DNA of 62,867 bases from Clostridium sp. OF09-36 (GTDB lineage: Bacteria > Bacillota > Clostridia > Lachnospirales > Lachnospiraceae). The stretch lies in assembly GCF_003481985.1 (NCBI RefSeq), contig NZ_QUMD01000018.1:1-62867 (forward strand), in the 5' to 3' direction. The first letter of the stretch is position 1; each line of letters begins with the position of its first letter. Under the pieces are notes generated by a model. It saw only the letters and a program-made list of their open reading frames with translations. It was not told where the DNA came from and made no database searches. A program made the position numbers and the translations under genes. Positions 48,348 to 58,500 of this stretch are shown here, piece after piece.

Positions 48348-49248
48348 TGAGCCATCCGAATAAGAAAAGACTGAGACGTTCCATGATGTTCTTAAACTGC
48401 CAGAAGCCGGGTCTCATTAAGGATCCATACATCTACAAACCGGATTCTATTATGCTGGATCTGGAGGATGCAGTAGCAGAGAACCAGAAAGATGCTGCAA
48501 GATACTCTCTGTATCATGCACTGCAGGAGATCGACTACCGCGGAGTTGAGCGTGTTGTCCGCATCAATGGACTGGACACCCCGCACTGGAAGGAAGATAT
48601 CCGTGTCTGCGTAGCAGGCGGCGCTGATACCATCCGTATCGCAAAGACTGAGACCGCGCAGGATGTTCACACCGTAGAGGAGCATGTACTGGCAGCCGAG
48701 AGAGAGTTCGGAAGACCGGAAGGTTCTACCTGTTAATGGCAGCTTTGGAGTCCTGCAAAGGCGTCTTAAATGCACTTGAGGTTTGTAAGTCTTCTGACCG
48801 TCTGATCGGTATCGCACTTTCAGGTGGTGACTACACCAAAGATCTGCAGACCGTGATCACCGGAACCGGTGTAGAGCTGCAGGGTGCAAGACAGCAGATG
48901 ATCATCGCTGCAAGAGCAGCTGGTGTACAGTGCTGGGATACCGTATTCACTAACCTCGATGCGATGGATGTGTTTGAGGAAGAAGTAAGAATGATCAAGA
49001 TGATGGGCTTTGACGGAAAATCTCTGGTAAACCCGCGTCAGATCGATGTGGTACATAGAGTCTTCACTCCAACCCAGAAGGAAATCATCTTCGCAGAGAA
49101 GGTTGTCAAAGAAATTGATGAGAAGAAGGCACAGGGTATCGGCGTATTTACCGTAGACGGTAAGATGATCGATATCGCATTCTACGACGGCGCAAAGAGA
49201 ACAATTGCCCTGGCAAAAGCATCAGGTGTATATGAGGGGGATTTATAA
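48347..49248 (+). CDS. citE: Citrate lyase citryl-CoA lyase subunit (one frameshift)
   Basis: The beta subunit cleaves citryl-thioester to oxaloacetate and acetyl-thioester. About 300 residues. RRSMMFLNCQKPGLIKDPYIYKPDSIMLDLEDAV carries the conserved N-terminal strand and metal-binding acidic residues. The frame breaks at 48729: reading CC as CCC gives RPEGSTLLMAALESCKGVLNA, so the two halves join cleanly. It ends one base before the citF start codon. Confidence 0.93.
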
Positions 49249-49249
49249 G

Positions 49250-50812
49250 ATGATCAATGCAGTAGGACGAGAAATCCCGGAAGAGGTATTAAAAGCAACC
49301 GGTAAGGAAGCATTCAAGGGTGCTTACGCTTACGACAATTACGAGTATAAGAAAGCAGCTCCGAAGGCACACACCATGATGGACCCGAAGAGAAGCAAGA
49401 TCGTAGAGAACATTCACGATGCACTGGTAAAATGTGAGATCAAAGACGGCATGACCATTTCCTTCCACCATCACTTCCGTGAGGGTGACTATGTGGTAAA
49501 CATGGTAATGGAAGAGATCCACAACATGGGCATTAAGGGAATCACCATCTGCGCAAGTTCTTTAGGTAAGGCAAACGATGCAATCGTTCCTTACATTGAA
49601 GATGGCACCATTGTTGGCATCCAGTCTTCTGGTGTGCGCGGTAAGATTGGTGAGGCTATCTCCACCGGTAAATTAAGAGATATCGCAATCATGCGTTCCC
49701 ATGGTGGACGTGTCAGAGCTATTGAGTCCGGCGAAGTTCATATCGACATCGCATTCATCGGTGCTCCGACCTGTGACGAATACGGCAACATGAGAGCAAA
49801 TGGCGGAAAGAGTGACTGCGGCGTTTTATCTTACGCAATGGTAGACGCACAGTATGCAGACCGTGTGGTAGCAATCACCGACTGCCTCGTTCCGTTCCCG
49901 AACATTCCGGCAAGCATCTCCATGACCCAGGTAGACTTTGTCTGCGTGGTAGACGAAATCGGTAACCCGGCTAAGATCGCAACCGGTGCAGCAAAACCGA
50001 CCACCGATGTCCGTAAGATCATGATGGCAGATTACTGCACCCAGTTCGTGATCAACACTCCGTACTTCAAGGATGGCTTCTCTTACCAGACCGGTGTTGG
50101 CGGCGCATCCATCGCATCCACGATCTCCCTTGGAAAGATCATGGAAGAGCGTGGCATTAAGATGGGCCTTGGCCTTGGCGGTATCACCACCCCGATGTGC
50201 AACCTGCTTGCAAAGGGCCTGATCGACAAGATCGTAGATACTCAGGATTTCGATATGGGCGCAATTGAGTCCATCAAGACCAACCCGAACCACATCGAGA
50301 TCTCTGCATCCGAGTATGCAGATCCGTTCAATAAGGGCGCTTACGTCAACAAACTTGACTTTGTTATCCTGGCTTCCCTGGAGGTCGATGTAAACTTCAA
50401 CTGTAACGTAGTCGTAGGTTCCGACGGTATGATCACCGGTGCCCAGGGCGGACATCCGGATACTGCAGCAGGCGCAAAGTGCACCATTGTCATCGCACCG
50501 CTCCTGCAGGGTAGAATCCCGGCAATCTGCACCAACGTTACTACCGTAACAACTCCGGGTGAGACCGTAGATGTTGTCATCACGGATTACGGTATTGCCA
50601 TCAACCCGCGCAGACAGGACCTGATCGAGTGCATGAAGGATGTCAAGCTTCCGTTCTGCACCATTGAGGAACTGCGTGATAAGGCATATGCGATCGTAGG
50701 CGAGCCGGATCCGGTACAGTTTGGTGACCGTGTAGTTGGTATCATCGAGAGCCGTGACGGCACTGTACTTGATGTAGTACGTGAGATCAAAGAGTATGAG
50801 TTCCAGGATTGA
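49250..50812 (+). CDS. citF: Citrate lyase citrate:ACP transferase subunit (alpha)
   Basis: 520 residues. Exchanges acetyl for citrate on the carrier protein. It has the CoA-transferase fold with SFHHHFREGDYVVNMVM near residue 75, FIGAPTCDEYGNMRANGGKS, and GAQGGHPDTAAGAKCTI. The ATG at 49250 is one base after the citE stop; GAGGGGG precedes it within citE. The operon lacks citC, citX and citG, so the ligase and prosthetic-group genes must be elsewhere if the enzyme is active. Confidence 0.95.
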   Translation: MINAVGREIPEEVLKATGKEAFKGAYAYDNYEYKKAAPKAHTMMDPKRSKIVENIHDALVKCEIKDGMTISFHHHFREGDYVVNMVMEEIHNMGIKGITICASSLGKANDAIVPYIEDGTIVGIQSSGVRGKIGEAISTGKLRDIAIMRSHGGRVRAIESGEVHIDIAFIGAPTCDEYGNMRANGGKSDCGVLSYAMVDAQYADRVVAITDCLVPFPNIPASISMTQVDFVCVVDEIGNPAKIATGAAKPTTDVRKIMMADYCTQFVINTPYFKDGFSYQTGVGGASIASTISLGKIMEERGIKMGLGLGGITTPMCNLLAKGLIDKIVDTQDFDMGAIESIKTNPNHIEISASEYADPFNKGAYVNKLDFVILASLEVDVNFNCNVVVGSDGMITGAQGGHPDTAAGAKCTIVIAPLLQGRIPAICTNVTTVTTPGETVDVVITDYGIAINPRRQDLIECMKDVKLPFCTIEELRDKAYAIVGEPDPVQFGDRVVGIIESRDGTVLDVVREIKEYEFQD

Positions 50813-50833
50813 TTGATGATATAAATATAATTT

Positions 50834-50867
50834 GGACTGGCTGAGGCCGGGAATCCCCAGTCAGTCC
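50834..50867 (+). other. Hairpin between citF and the citrate transporter
   Basis: GGACTGGCTG (50834-50843) pairs with CAGTCAGTCC (50858-50867) with one wobble. No T-run follows, so it is more likely an RNA-stability or processing element separating citDEF from the transporter than a full terminator. AATGACACAT occurs twice just downstream (50877-50886 and 50917-50926). Confidence 0.5.
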
Positions 50868-50950
50868 GGCAACTAAAATGACACATGTACTGTTCACGCG
50901 TGCGTGCCCAGTAACAATGACACATACACATTACATAGGGGAAAGAATAT

Positions 50951-52350
50951 ATGTCAGAATTAGTAGTAGGTATTTTAGGCTTTGCGTGTATCGTTGCTCT
51001 AGTTGTAACCTTATTTAAGAGCAAAACCATGCCGAGTATGGCATTCATCATTTTTCCGTCTATTCTGGGTCTGATCCTGGTAATCGGCGGATACTATTCC
51101 ATTGAGCAGATCGGTGAACTGATCAAGGGCGGTTTCAAGAGTACCGGCCCAACCGCAGCACTGTTTGTATTCTCAGTCCTGTTCTTCGGTATCATGACCG
51201 ATGCAGGCATGTTTGATGTGATCATCAACAAGCTGATGAAGCATGTAGGAGATAACGTTATCGGTGTAACTGTAATGACTGCACTGATCGCATTGATTGG
51301 TCACTTAGACGGCGGCGGCGCTTCCACTTTCCTGATCGTCGTTCCGGCAATGCTTCCGGTTTACAAGAAAATGCACATGAGACCGAGCACCCTGCTTCGT
51401 GTAGCAGTCCTGGCAATGGGCGTATTAAACCTGATGCCGTGGGCAGGTCCGACCATGAGAGCAGCATCCGTACTTGGTATGGAGGCTGGACAGCTCTGGG
51501 GCAGACTGATCCCGATCCAGATCTTTGGTATCATTCTCTGCCTGGCACATGCAGTATTTGCAGGTATCCAGGAGAAGAAGAGAGGCGCAGGCTTAAATGG
51601 TAAGCTGGCACAGGAGTCCAGCGCTGAAGAGGCAGCAGAAGAGGCTCAGCACGCTGCAGACGAAAACGAGTATGCAAGACCGAAGCTGTTTGCATTCAAC
51701 ATCTGCTTAACCATCGCTGTTATCGCAATGTTAGTATGGGATCAGTTCCCGAGCTACTTCCCGTTCATGCTTGGTGTGGCAGCAGCTCTGCTTGTTAACT
51801 ACACCCCGATCAAACTTCAGAAGAAGATGATCAACCGTCATGCAGGCCCGGCCTGATGATGTGCTCTACCCTGATGGGTGCAGCAGTTTTAATGGGTATT
51901 CTGGTTTACGGTTTCAACGCAGATGGCGCAGCAGTGATCGCAAAACCTGGTGTTGAGATGATGAAAACTTCGGTTGTATCCAATATGGCTGGAATTATCT
52001 CCATGATCCTCCCTGCATCCCTGGGACAGCATCTGCCGCTTGTAATCGGTATCCTGTCTGTACCGTTAGCACTTTGCTTCGATACCGACTCTTACTTCTA
52101 CGGAATGCTTCCGGTTATGATCGCAATTGGCGCTTCCTTCGGAGTCGAGGCATTCCCGATCGCAGTTGCCATGGTTGTATGCCGTAACTGTGCAACCTTC
52201 ATCAGCCCGATGGTACCGGCAACTCTGCTTGGTATTGGCTTGGCAGATGTAGATATCAAGGATCATATCAAAGCATCCTTTGGCTATGTATGGATCTTCT
52301 CCATTCTCTGCATGCTGTTTGCAGTCGTACTGGGAATCCTTCCGTTATAA
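50951..52350 (+). CDS. CitMHS-family citrate transporter (one frameshift)
   Basis: About 466 residues with 11-12 membrane helices, homologous in layout to Bacillus CitM/CitH metal-citrate symporters: ALIALIGHLDGGGASTFLIVVPAMLP in the first half, and SLGQHLPLVIGILSVPLALCFDTDSYFYGMLPV in the second. The frame breaks at 51852: CC for CCC restores HAGPALMMCSTLMGAAVLMG. It supplies citrate to the lyase encoded just upstream. The cytoplasmic loop around residues 215-245 is rich in Glu and Ala. Confidence 0.9.
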
Positions 52351-52368
52351 TTTCATATCGAAAAGAGC

Positions 52369-52503
52369 AATCAGCGGACGTGGTTTTGACCTCTCCATGA
52401 TGTGCCAGAGAAAAAGATCTGCAGGTAGTGCATGCGCATTGCCGCGCAGGTCTTTTTTGTTGCCTGGCATATCGAGGAGGCGCCAGTGGCGCGTCCGCTG
52501 ATT
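52369..52503 (+). ncRNA. Long hairpin RNA candidate after the citrate transporter
   Basis: The perfect 12-bp arms AATCAGCGGACG (52369-52380) and CGTCCGCTGATT (52492-52503) enclose further pairing, CCTCTCC...TGCCAG with CTGGCATAT...GAGGAGG. At the apex is a terminator-like stem, AAAAAGATCTGC (52411-52422) with GCAGGTCTTTTTT (52446-52458). The whole 135 bases can fold into one rod. It may terminate the citrate operon and be stable as a small RNA. Confidence 0.5.
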
Positions 52504-52545
52504 TCAGAGAAAATGGTGTCCTATGAAACAAAAAGCGCTCCGCTG
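52502..52545 (+). repeat. Short noncoding repeat, copy A (comM leader)
   Basis: TTTCA, AAAT, GTCCTATGAAACAA and GCTCCGCTG occur in this order, matching copy B at 59489-59529. Both copies lie in gaps before well-expressed genes. Downstream, before comM, AGGTGT...GTAATTT pairs with AAATTACACCT (about 52548-52582). Confidence 0.5.
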
Positions 52546-52690
52546 GGAGGTGTCTGGTAATTTTACAGGAAATTACACCTCTGAAGCAAAAAGGCTTTGC
52601 AAGATGAAAGTCGAATTTTGCGATAGAAAATAGTGGCGCTTTGTGGTATCTCCCGGTATATTCGAGTCAAAAAACGAAAGGAGACTATTT

Positions 52691-54229
52691 TTGTTCAGCA
52701 AAGTATACAGCGGAGGATTGCGTGGCATTGACGGCTATGTGGTCCAGGTAGAGGCAGACGTCAGTGACGGCCTGCCTGGTTTTTATATGGTGGGGTCACT
52801 GGCTTCTGAGGTGAAGGAAGCGGAGGAGCGCGTGCGGACAGCCCTGCGCAATGCAGGGTTCCGCCTTTCGTCGAAGAAGATTACGGTGAATCTGTCTCCG
52901 GCTAACGTGCGCAAGGAGGGAACGGCGTGTGACCTTCCGGTGGCGGTGGCAGTGCTGGCAGCTTATGGAATTTTAGAACCTTCTTCTTTGAAAGAAACAG
53001 GCTTTTTGGGAGAACTTGGTCTGGATGGAAGCATCAAGCCGGTGCGCGGCGTGCTTTCCATGGTACTTGCCATGGCAGAAAGCGGGATCAAACGCTGTTT
53101 CCTGGCAGAAGAAAATGTTGCAGAGGGGGTCGCAGCAGACTGTCTGGACATTGTCCGTATCCGGAGTCTTCAGGAAATTATCGAATTATTAAATGGAACG
53201 TGGAAACTCCGGGTCGAAAAAGACCAGGGTTTCTGTGCGGCAGATACAAACTATTCGGTAGATTTTAGCGAGGTAAATGGACAACGCCTGATGCGGCGTG
53301 CAACAGAGGTGGCGGTGGCAGGAGGACATAATCTTCTTTATATCGGTCCGCCCGGAAGCGGAAAAAGTATGATGGCCAGACGGATCCCGACCATTATGCC
53401 GGCACTTTCCAGGGAAGAACAGCTGGAGGTTTCTAAGGTTTACAGCATTTGTGGGATGCTGCCAAAAGATCATGCTCTGATCGGGACAAGACCGTATCGG
53501 GCACCGCACCATACGATCAGCGCCCAGGCCCTGACTGGTGGAGGGTTATGGCCAAAACCAGGCGAAATATCGCTGGCTTCCCGTGGTGTACTGTTTTTGG
53601 ATGAACTGGCAGAGTTTGAGAAGCGAACCCTGGAAATATTGCGTCAGCCATTGGAAGAACATCAGGTTACGGTATCCCGCGTCAATGGCAGCTTTTCGTT
53701 TCCGGCGCATTTCATGCTGGCGGCGGCATTAAATCCGTGTCCTTGCGGTTATTATCCAGATCGTTCCAAATGCAGCTGTACAGAACATCAGGTGCGGCGG
53801 TATCTGGGAAAGATCTCCAGGCCATTGTTAGACCGCATCGATATCTGTGTCGAGGCGGCTCCGGTTACCTACCGGGATATCCGCACGGAGCAGGTAAATG
53901 AATCATCGGAGGAAATCCGCATACGTATTGAAGCTGCCAGAAAGATCCAGTCAGAGCGCTATGCCGGGAGCGGCATTTATACCAACAGTGAGATGGGAAT
54001 CCGGCAGATCCGTAAATTTTGTAATTTGAAGGAAGAGGACGAGGCTTTTCTGCAGCAGATCTTTTCGAGACTGGGATTAAGTGCCAGAGGGTGTCATAAG
54101 ATATTGAAGGTGGCTCGGACTTTGGCGGACCTGGATGGAAAAGAGCAGATCGAGCGGGCACATCTTAGAGAGGCGGCAGGTTACCGGGATCTGCAGGAGC
54201 GTTACTGGGGGAAAGAAGGAGAGGCATGA
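52691..54229 (+). CDS. comM: ComM/YifB-family Mg-chelatase-like AAA+ ATPase
   Basis: 512 residues from the TTG at 52691, 7 bases after AAAGGAGA. The N-terminal Lon-like domain (FSKVYSGGLRGIDGYVVQVEADVSDGLPGF) is followed by a AAA+ domain with Walker A GPPGSGKSMMARRIP, RPYRAPHHTISAQALTGGG, LFLDELAEF (Walker B), zinc-like cysteines in NPCPCGYYPD, and a C-terminal helical lid. In naturally competent bacteria ComM is a branch-migration helicase. It overlaps dprA by 4 bases, supporting a role in DNA uptake or recombination. Confidence 0.93.
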   Translation: MFSKVYSGGLRGIDGYVVQVEADVSDGLPGFYMVGSLASEVKEAEERVRTALRNAGFRLSSKKITVNLSPANVRKEGTACDLPVAVAVLAAYGILEPSSLKETGFLGELGLDGSIKPVRGVLSMVLAMAESGIKRCFLAEENVAEGVAADCLDIVRIRSLQEIIELLNGTWKLRVEKDQGFCAADTNYSVDFSEVNGQRLMRRATEVAVAGGHNLLYIGPPGSGKSMMARRIPTIMPALSREEQLEVSKVYSICGMLPKDHALIGTRPYRAPHHTISAQALTGGGLWPKPGEISLASRGVLFLDELAEFEKRTLEILRQPLEEHQVTVSRVNGSFSFPAHFMLAAALNPCPCGYYPDRSKCSCTEHQVRRYLGKISRPLLDRIDICVEAAPVTYRDIRTEQVNESSEEIRIRIEAARKIQSERYAGSGIYTNSEMGIRQIRKFCNLKEEDEAFLQQIFSRLGLSARGCHKILKVARTLADLDGKEQIERAHLREAAGYRDLQERYWGKEGEA

Positions 54230-55458
54230 GAACGATGGAGAAAAGGAGAGAAAGCGAAGGAGGAGCAGAAAGACCAGAAGAAATCTTGGGAGAACATTCT
54301 GGAAAAGATGAAAGAATTTGCCAGCAGCCCTTTTGGAGCGAAAATTTGGCAGAAACAGAAAAACTGGAACAGGAACGGCAGGCGCTGTTTTACCTGACCC
54401 AGATTCCGGACGTGGGTGCGGTTTCTATCCGAAAGCTGGGAGAATATTTTGGCAGCTTTTCCTGCCTATATAATATAGAAGAAACAGATTTGCGGGAGTC
54501 GGGAATTCTACGGGAAAAACAGATTCTGGCATTTTTAAAAGCCGTAGAGCAGAGAGAAAGCATCATGGAGCAGTATGGAAAGCTGGCAGAAAGAGAAATC
54601 CGCTTTGTCACACCACTGGACAAAGAGTATCCGTGCCAGCTTTTGCAGATTTACGACTATCCCATGGGACTGTATGTCCGGGGCAAGCTTCCGGCACCGG
54701 AGAAGCCGGTGGTGGCGATTGTCGGAGCCAGGGGCTGCTCAGAGTATGGACAGAGTCTGGCAGCGATGTTTGCCCAGATGCTGTCAGAAGAAGGAACGCA
54801 GATCATCAGTGGTCTGGCCCTTGGAATCGACGGGGCGGCACACCGGGGGGCTTTAAAGGCGGGAGCAGACACCTATGGAGTGATGGGCTGTGGTGTGAAT
54901 ATCTGTTATCCGTCTGCACATTATAAGCTATACGGACAGATGATCGAACACGGCGGGATTATTTCTGAGTTTCCTTTGGATACCAGGCCGGACCGGATGC
55001 ATTTTCCGATGCGCAACCGGATCATCAGCGGGCTTGCGGATGCCATTCTGGTGGTCGAAGCAAAAGAAAAGAGTGGTTCTTTGATCACTGCAGAATTTGG
55101 GCTGGATCAGGGAAAAGAGATCTTTGCCATTCCGGGTCGTATCACCGATCATTTAAGCGGAGGCTGTAACCGCCTGATCCAGCAGGGGGCGCATATGGCA
55201 ATTTCACCAAATGATATCCTGGAATACCTCGGTGTAAAGTGCCGAAAAAGGTTAATTATTCATGAAAAAAATGTAAATGCACTTGCAAAGCCTGAAAAAA
55301 TGGTGTATGCTTGCCTAGATTTCAAGGCGAAACATCTGGAAGAAATTTCATGGAAGTGTGGCATGAGCATCAGCGAGTGTATGGGGATCTTGCTGGAGCT
55401 GGAATTGCAGGGATACGTGTTTCGCGCGGCGAATCATTATTATGGAAAAAAGATCTGA
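54226..55458 (+). CDS. dprA: DNA processing protein DprA
   Basis: 410 residues. After a charged N-terminal part there is a SAM-like helical domain, then the Rossmann-like core with VVAIVGARGCSEYGQ, ISGLALGIDGAAH, YGVMGCGVNICYP and PMRNRIISGLADAILVVEAKEKSG. A winged-helix domain (KPEKMVYACLDFKAKHLEEIS) ends it. It loads RecA onto incoming single strands. The overlap with comM and position before topA match the conserved dprA-topA order. Confidence 0.94.
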   Translation: MRTMEKRRESEGGAERPEEILGEHSGKDERICQQPFWSENLAETEKLEQERQALFYLTQIPDVGAVSIRKLGEYFGSFSCLYNIEETDLRESGILREKQILAFLKAVEQRESIMEQYGKLAEREIRFVTPLDKEYPCQLLQIYDYPMGLYVRGKLPAPEKPVVAIVGARGCSEYGQSLAAMFAQMLSEEGTQIISGLALGIDGAAHRGALKAGADTYGVMGCGVNICYPSAHYKLYGQMIEHGGIISEFPLDTRPDRMHFPMRNRIISGLADAILVVEAKEKSGSLITAEFGLDQGKEIFAIPGRITDHLSGGCNRLIQQGAHMAISPNDILEYLGVKCRKRLIIHEKNVNALAKPEKMVYACLDFKAKHLEEISWKCGMSISECMGILLELELQGYVFRAANHYYGKKI

Positions 55459-55501
55459 AAGCCGCATGCCGGTTTTCTAAGATCCGGTATTAGGAGTAGC
55501 T

Positions 55502-57592
55502 ATGGCAAATAATTTAGTGATTGTGGAGTCTCCTGCAAAGGTGAAGACCATCAAAAAATTCCTTGGTTCCACCTACGAGGTGGATGCTTCCAACGGACAT
55601 GTGAGAGATTTACCAAAGAGCAGCCTCGGATTTGACGCTGAACATGATTACGAACCGAAATATATTACGATTCGCGGAAAAGGCGATATTCTGGCAAAGC
55701 TTCGCAAAGAAGTGAAGAAAGCAGATAAGATTTATCTTGCAACGGACCCGGACCGCGAGGGAGAAGCCATTTCCTGGCATCTTATGAAGGCTTTAAAGCT
55801 GGATGAGGCAAAGGACAAAAAGGTTTACCGGATCAGCTTTAACGAGATCACCAAGAACGCGGTAAAAGCATCTTTGAAGGCTCCGCGATCGATCGATATG
55901 AACCTGGTCGACGCCCAGCAGACCAGACGTATGCTGGACCGTATGGTAGGTTACCGCATCAGCCCGCTTTTATGGGCAAAGGTCAAACGTGGCTTGAGCG
56001 CCGGACGCGTACAGTCCGTGGCTCTGCGCATGATCTGCGACCGGGAAGAGGAGATTGAAGCCTTTATCCCGGAGGAATACTGGAACCTGGAGGCAGAATT
56101 TTCCCAGAAGGGCAGCAAAAAAACTTTAAATGCCAAATTTTATGGCACACGGGATGAGAAGATTGCCATTCACAAAAAAGGAGAGCTGGACCAGATCTTA
56201 AAAGCCCTGGAAGGAAAAGAGTATGTTGTGGAGGACGTGAAATACGGCGAGCGCAGCAAAAAGCCACCGATCCCGTTTACCACCAGTACCCTGCAGCAGG
56301 AAGCATCCAAGGTGTTAAATTTCTCTACCCAGAAAACGATGCGGATCGCACAGCAGCTTTATGAAGGCGTAGATGTGAAGGGACACGGCACCATTGGCTT
56401 GATCACCTACCTGCGTACCGATTCTACCCGAATCGCGGAGGAGGCAGATGCAGCAGCACGCACTTATGTAGAGCACACCTTTGGCGGTGACTATGTGTTA
56501 AAACAGGATCAGGCAAAGAAAACCACTGGTAAGATCCAGGATGCGCACGAGGCCATCCGTCCGACCGATATCACCCTGACACCGACCATTGTGAAGGAGT
56601 CTTTGCAGCGCGACCAGTTCCGTCTGTACCAGCTGATCTGGAAGCGTTTCACCGCAAGCCGTATGCAGCCGGCTGTTTACACCACCACATCCGTGAAGGT
56701 GGCAGCAGGCGATTATCTCTTTACCCTGGCGGCATCCAAATTGTCGTTTGATGGTTTTATGTCTGTTTATGTGCAGGAGGATGACAAAGAAGCAGGCAAT
56801 GCACTCCTTGGCAAGCTGGAGACCGGAGATATCCTGAACCTGGCAGAGTTAAAGCCGAGCCAGCATTTCACCCAGCCTCCTGCCCATTATACAGAGGCTT
56901 CCCTGGTTAAGGCCATGGAGGAGCAGGGCATCGGCCGCCCGAGTACCTACGCGCCGACCATTACCACGATCCTGGCAAGACGCTACGTGACAAAGGAAAA
57001 CAAGAACCTTTACGTGACAGAGCTTGGCGAGGCTGTAAACGGCATCATGAAGAAATGCTTCCCAAGTATTGTGGATCTGAGCTTTACCGCAAATATGGAG
57101 CTGCTTCTCGATAAAGTGGCAGATGGAACCGTAAAATGGAAGACCATCGTGGAAAACTTCTACCCGGATCTGGACCAGGCAGTTACCACAGCAGAAAAAA
57201 CACTGGAGTCCGTCAAGATCGCCGATGAAGTGTCCGATGTGATCTGCGATGTCTGCGGACGGAACATGGTAGTAAAGTATGGCCCGCATGGAAAATTCTT
57301 AGCCTGTCCGGGCTTTCCGGACTGCAAAAATACCAAGCCGTATCTGGAAAAGACCGGCGTGGCCTGCCCGCAGTGCGGAAAAGACATTGTCATCAAGAAG
57401 ACCAAGAAGGGAAGACGTTATTACGGCTGCGAAAACAATCCGGAATGCGACTTCATGTCCTGGCAGAAGCCATCTGCAGAGCGTTGTCCGAAATGCGGCA
57501 GCTATATGGTAGAGAAGGGGAGCAAGCTTCTCTGTGCCAATGAACAGTGCGGGTATACTGCAAATATCAAAGAAAAACAGTCCAATGATTAA
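55502..57592 (+). CDS. topA: DNA topoisomerase I
   Basis: Type IA topoisomerase that relaxes negative supercoils. 696 residues. TOPRIM domain: NLVIVESPAKVKTIKKFLG and LATDPDREGEAISWHL. The active-site tyrosine is in GLITYLRTDSTRI. Three C-terminal four-cysteine zinc ribbons follow (CDVCGRN, CPQCGKD, CPKCGSY) instead of the single or absent ones in some species. Start ATG at 55502, preceded by AGGAGTAGCT. Confidence 0.96.
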   Translation: MANNLVIVESPAKVKTIKKFLGSTYEVDASNGHVRDLPKSSLGFDAEHDYEPKYITIRGKGDILAKLRKEVKKADKIYLATDPDREGEAISWHLMKALKLDEAKDKKVYRISFNEITKNAVKASLKAPRSIDMNLVDAQQTRRMLDRMVGYRISPLLWAKVKRGLSAGRVQSVALRMICDREEEIEAFIPEEYWNLEAEFSQKGSKKTLNAKFYGTRDEKIAIHKKGELDQILKALEGKEYVVEDVKYGERSKKPPIPFTTSTLQQEASKVLNFSTQKTMRIAQQLYEGVDVKGHGTIGLITYLRTDSTRIAEEADAAARTYVEHTFGGDYVLKQDQAKKTTGKIQDAHEAIRPTDITLTPTIVKESLQRDQFRLYQLIWKRFTASRMQPAVYTTTSVKVAAGDYLFTLAASKLSFDGFMSVYVQEDDKEAGNALLGKLETGDILNLAELKPSQHFTQPPAHYTEASLVKAMEEQGIGRPSTYAPTITTILARRYVTKENKNLYVTELGEAVNGIMKKCFPSIVDLSFTANMELLLDKVADGTVKWKTIVENFYPDLDQAVTTAEKTLESVKIADEVSDVICDVCGRNMVVKYGPHGKFLACPGFPDCKNTKPYLEKTGVACPQCGKDIVIKKTKKGRRYYGCENNPECDFMSWQKPSAERCPKCGSYMVEKGSKLLCANEQCGYTANIKEKQSND

Positions 57593-57704
57593 ATTAATTG
57601 AAAATTTCAAAAAACTCTTGTTATTTGTTTAAAGTCGTGCTAATATTTAGATATTGGAGAAGACATTTGAAACGAATATCAATGAATTGAGGAGGTTTTT
57701 TGAA

Positions 57705-58481
57705 ATGAGTGTACAGCTTCTTGATAAGACGAGAAAAATCAATAAGTTACTGCATAACAACAATTCCCATAAAGTGGTATTCAACGACATCTGCAAAGTC
57801 CTGAGTGAGATCCTTCTTTCCAATATTCTGGTGATCAGTAAGAAAGGAAAAGTTCTTGGCGTAGGTCTTTGCCCCGGTGTAGATGAGATTGAGGAATTGA
57901 TTGAAGACCAGGTTGGCGGCTTTGTAGACCGTATGCTGAATGAACGGCTGCTCAGCATCCTTTCCACAAAAGAAAACGTAAACCTCGCAACACTTGGCTT
58001 CGCAGAAGAGAATGTCAAGAAATATCAGGCCATCATCACCCCGATCGATATTGCGGGAGAACGTCTTGGTACCCTGTTCATTTACAAGTGTGACGAGCAG
58101 TACGACATCGACGATATCATCTTAAGTGAGTACGGCACCACCGTAGTCGGTCTGGAAATGATGCGTTCCGTGAATGAAGAAAACGCAGAAGAGACCAGAA
58201 AAGTGCAGATCGTAAAATCTGCCATCAGTACCTTATCCTTCTCCGAACTGGAAGCCATCACCCATATCTTTGAAGAGCTCGACGGAAACGAAGGAATCCT
58301 GGTAGCCAGCAAGATCGCAGACCGTGTCGGCATTACCCGTTCCGTGATCGTCAATGCGCTGCGCAAGTTTGAGAGTGCAGGTGTTATTGAATCCCGATCC
58401 TCCGGCATGAAGGGAACCTACATTAAGGTCTTAAACGATGTGGTATTCGATGAACTGAAAAATATTAAAATGTCAAAATAA
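57705..58481 (+). CDS. codY: GTP-sensing global repressor CodY
   Basis: 258 residues, the usual length. The N-terminal GAF domain binds branched-chain amino acids (about 1-155) and the C-terminal winged helix-turn-helix has the near-invariant ASKIADRVGITRSVIVNALRKFESAGVIESRSSGMKGTYIKVLN region. It represses amino-acid and transport genes when GTP and isoleucine are plentiful. The ATG at 57705 is preceded by GAGGAGG at 10 bases; a longer open frame upstream is not used. Followed by a strong terminator. Confidence 0.97.
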   Translation: MSVQLLDKTRKINKLLHNNNSHKVVFNDICKVLSEILLSNILVISKKGKVLGVGLCPGVDEIEELIEDQVGGFVDRMLNERLLSILSTKENVNLATLGFAEENVKKYQAIITPIDIAGERLGTLFIYKCDEQYDIDDIILSEYGTTVVGLEMMRSVNEENAEETRKVQIVKSAISTLSFSELEAITHIFEELDGNEGILVASKIADRVGITRSVIVNALRKFESAGVIESRSSGMKGTYIKVLNDVVFDELKNIKMSK

Positions 58482-58500
58482 ACCGGTATCAGAAAACCAG

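Noticed and set aside
49826..50455. 209-codon minus-strand open frame opposite citF
   Set aside because: The codon pattern mirrors the strongly biased citF codons; it is not a gene.
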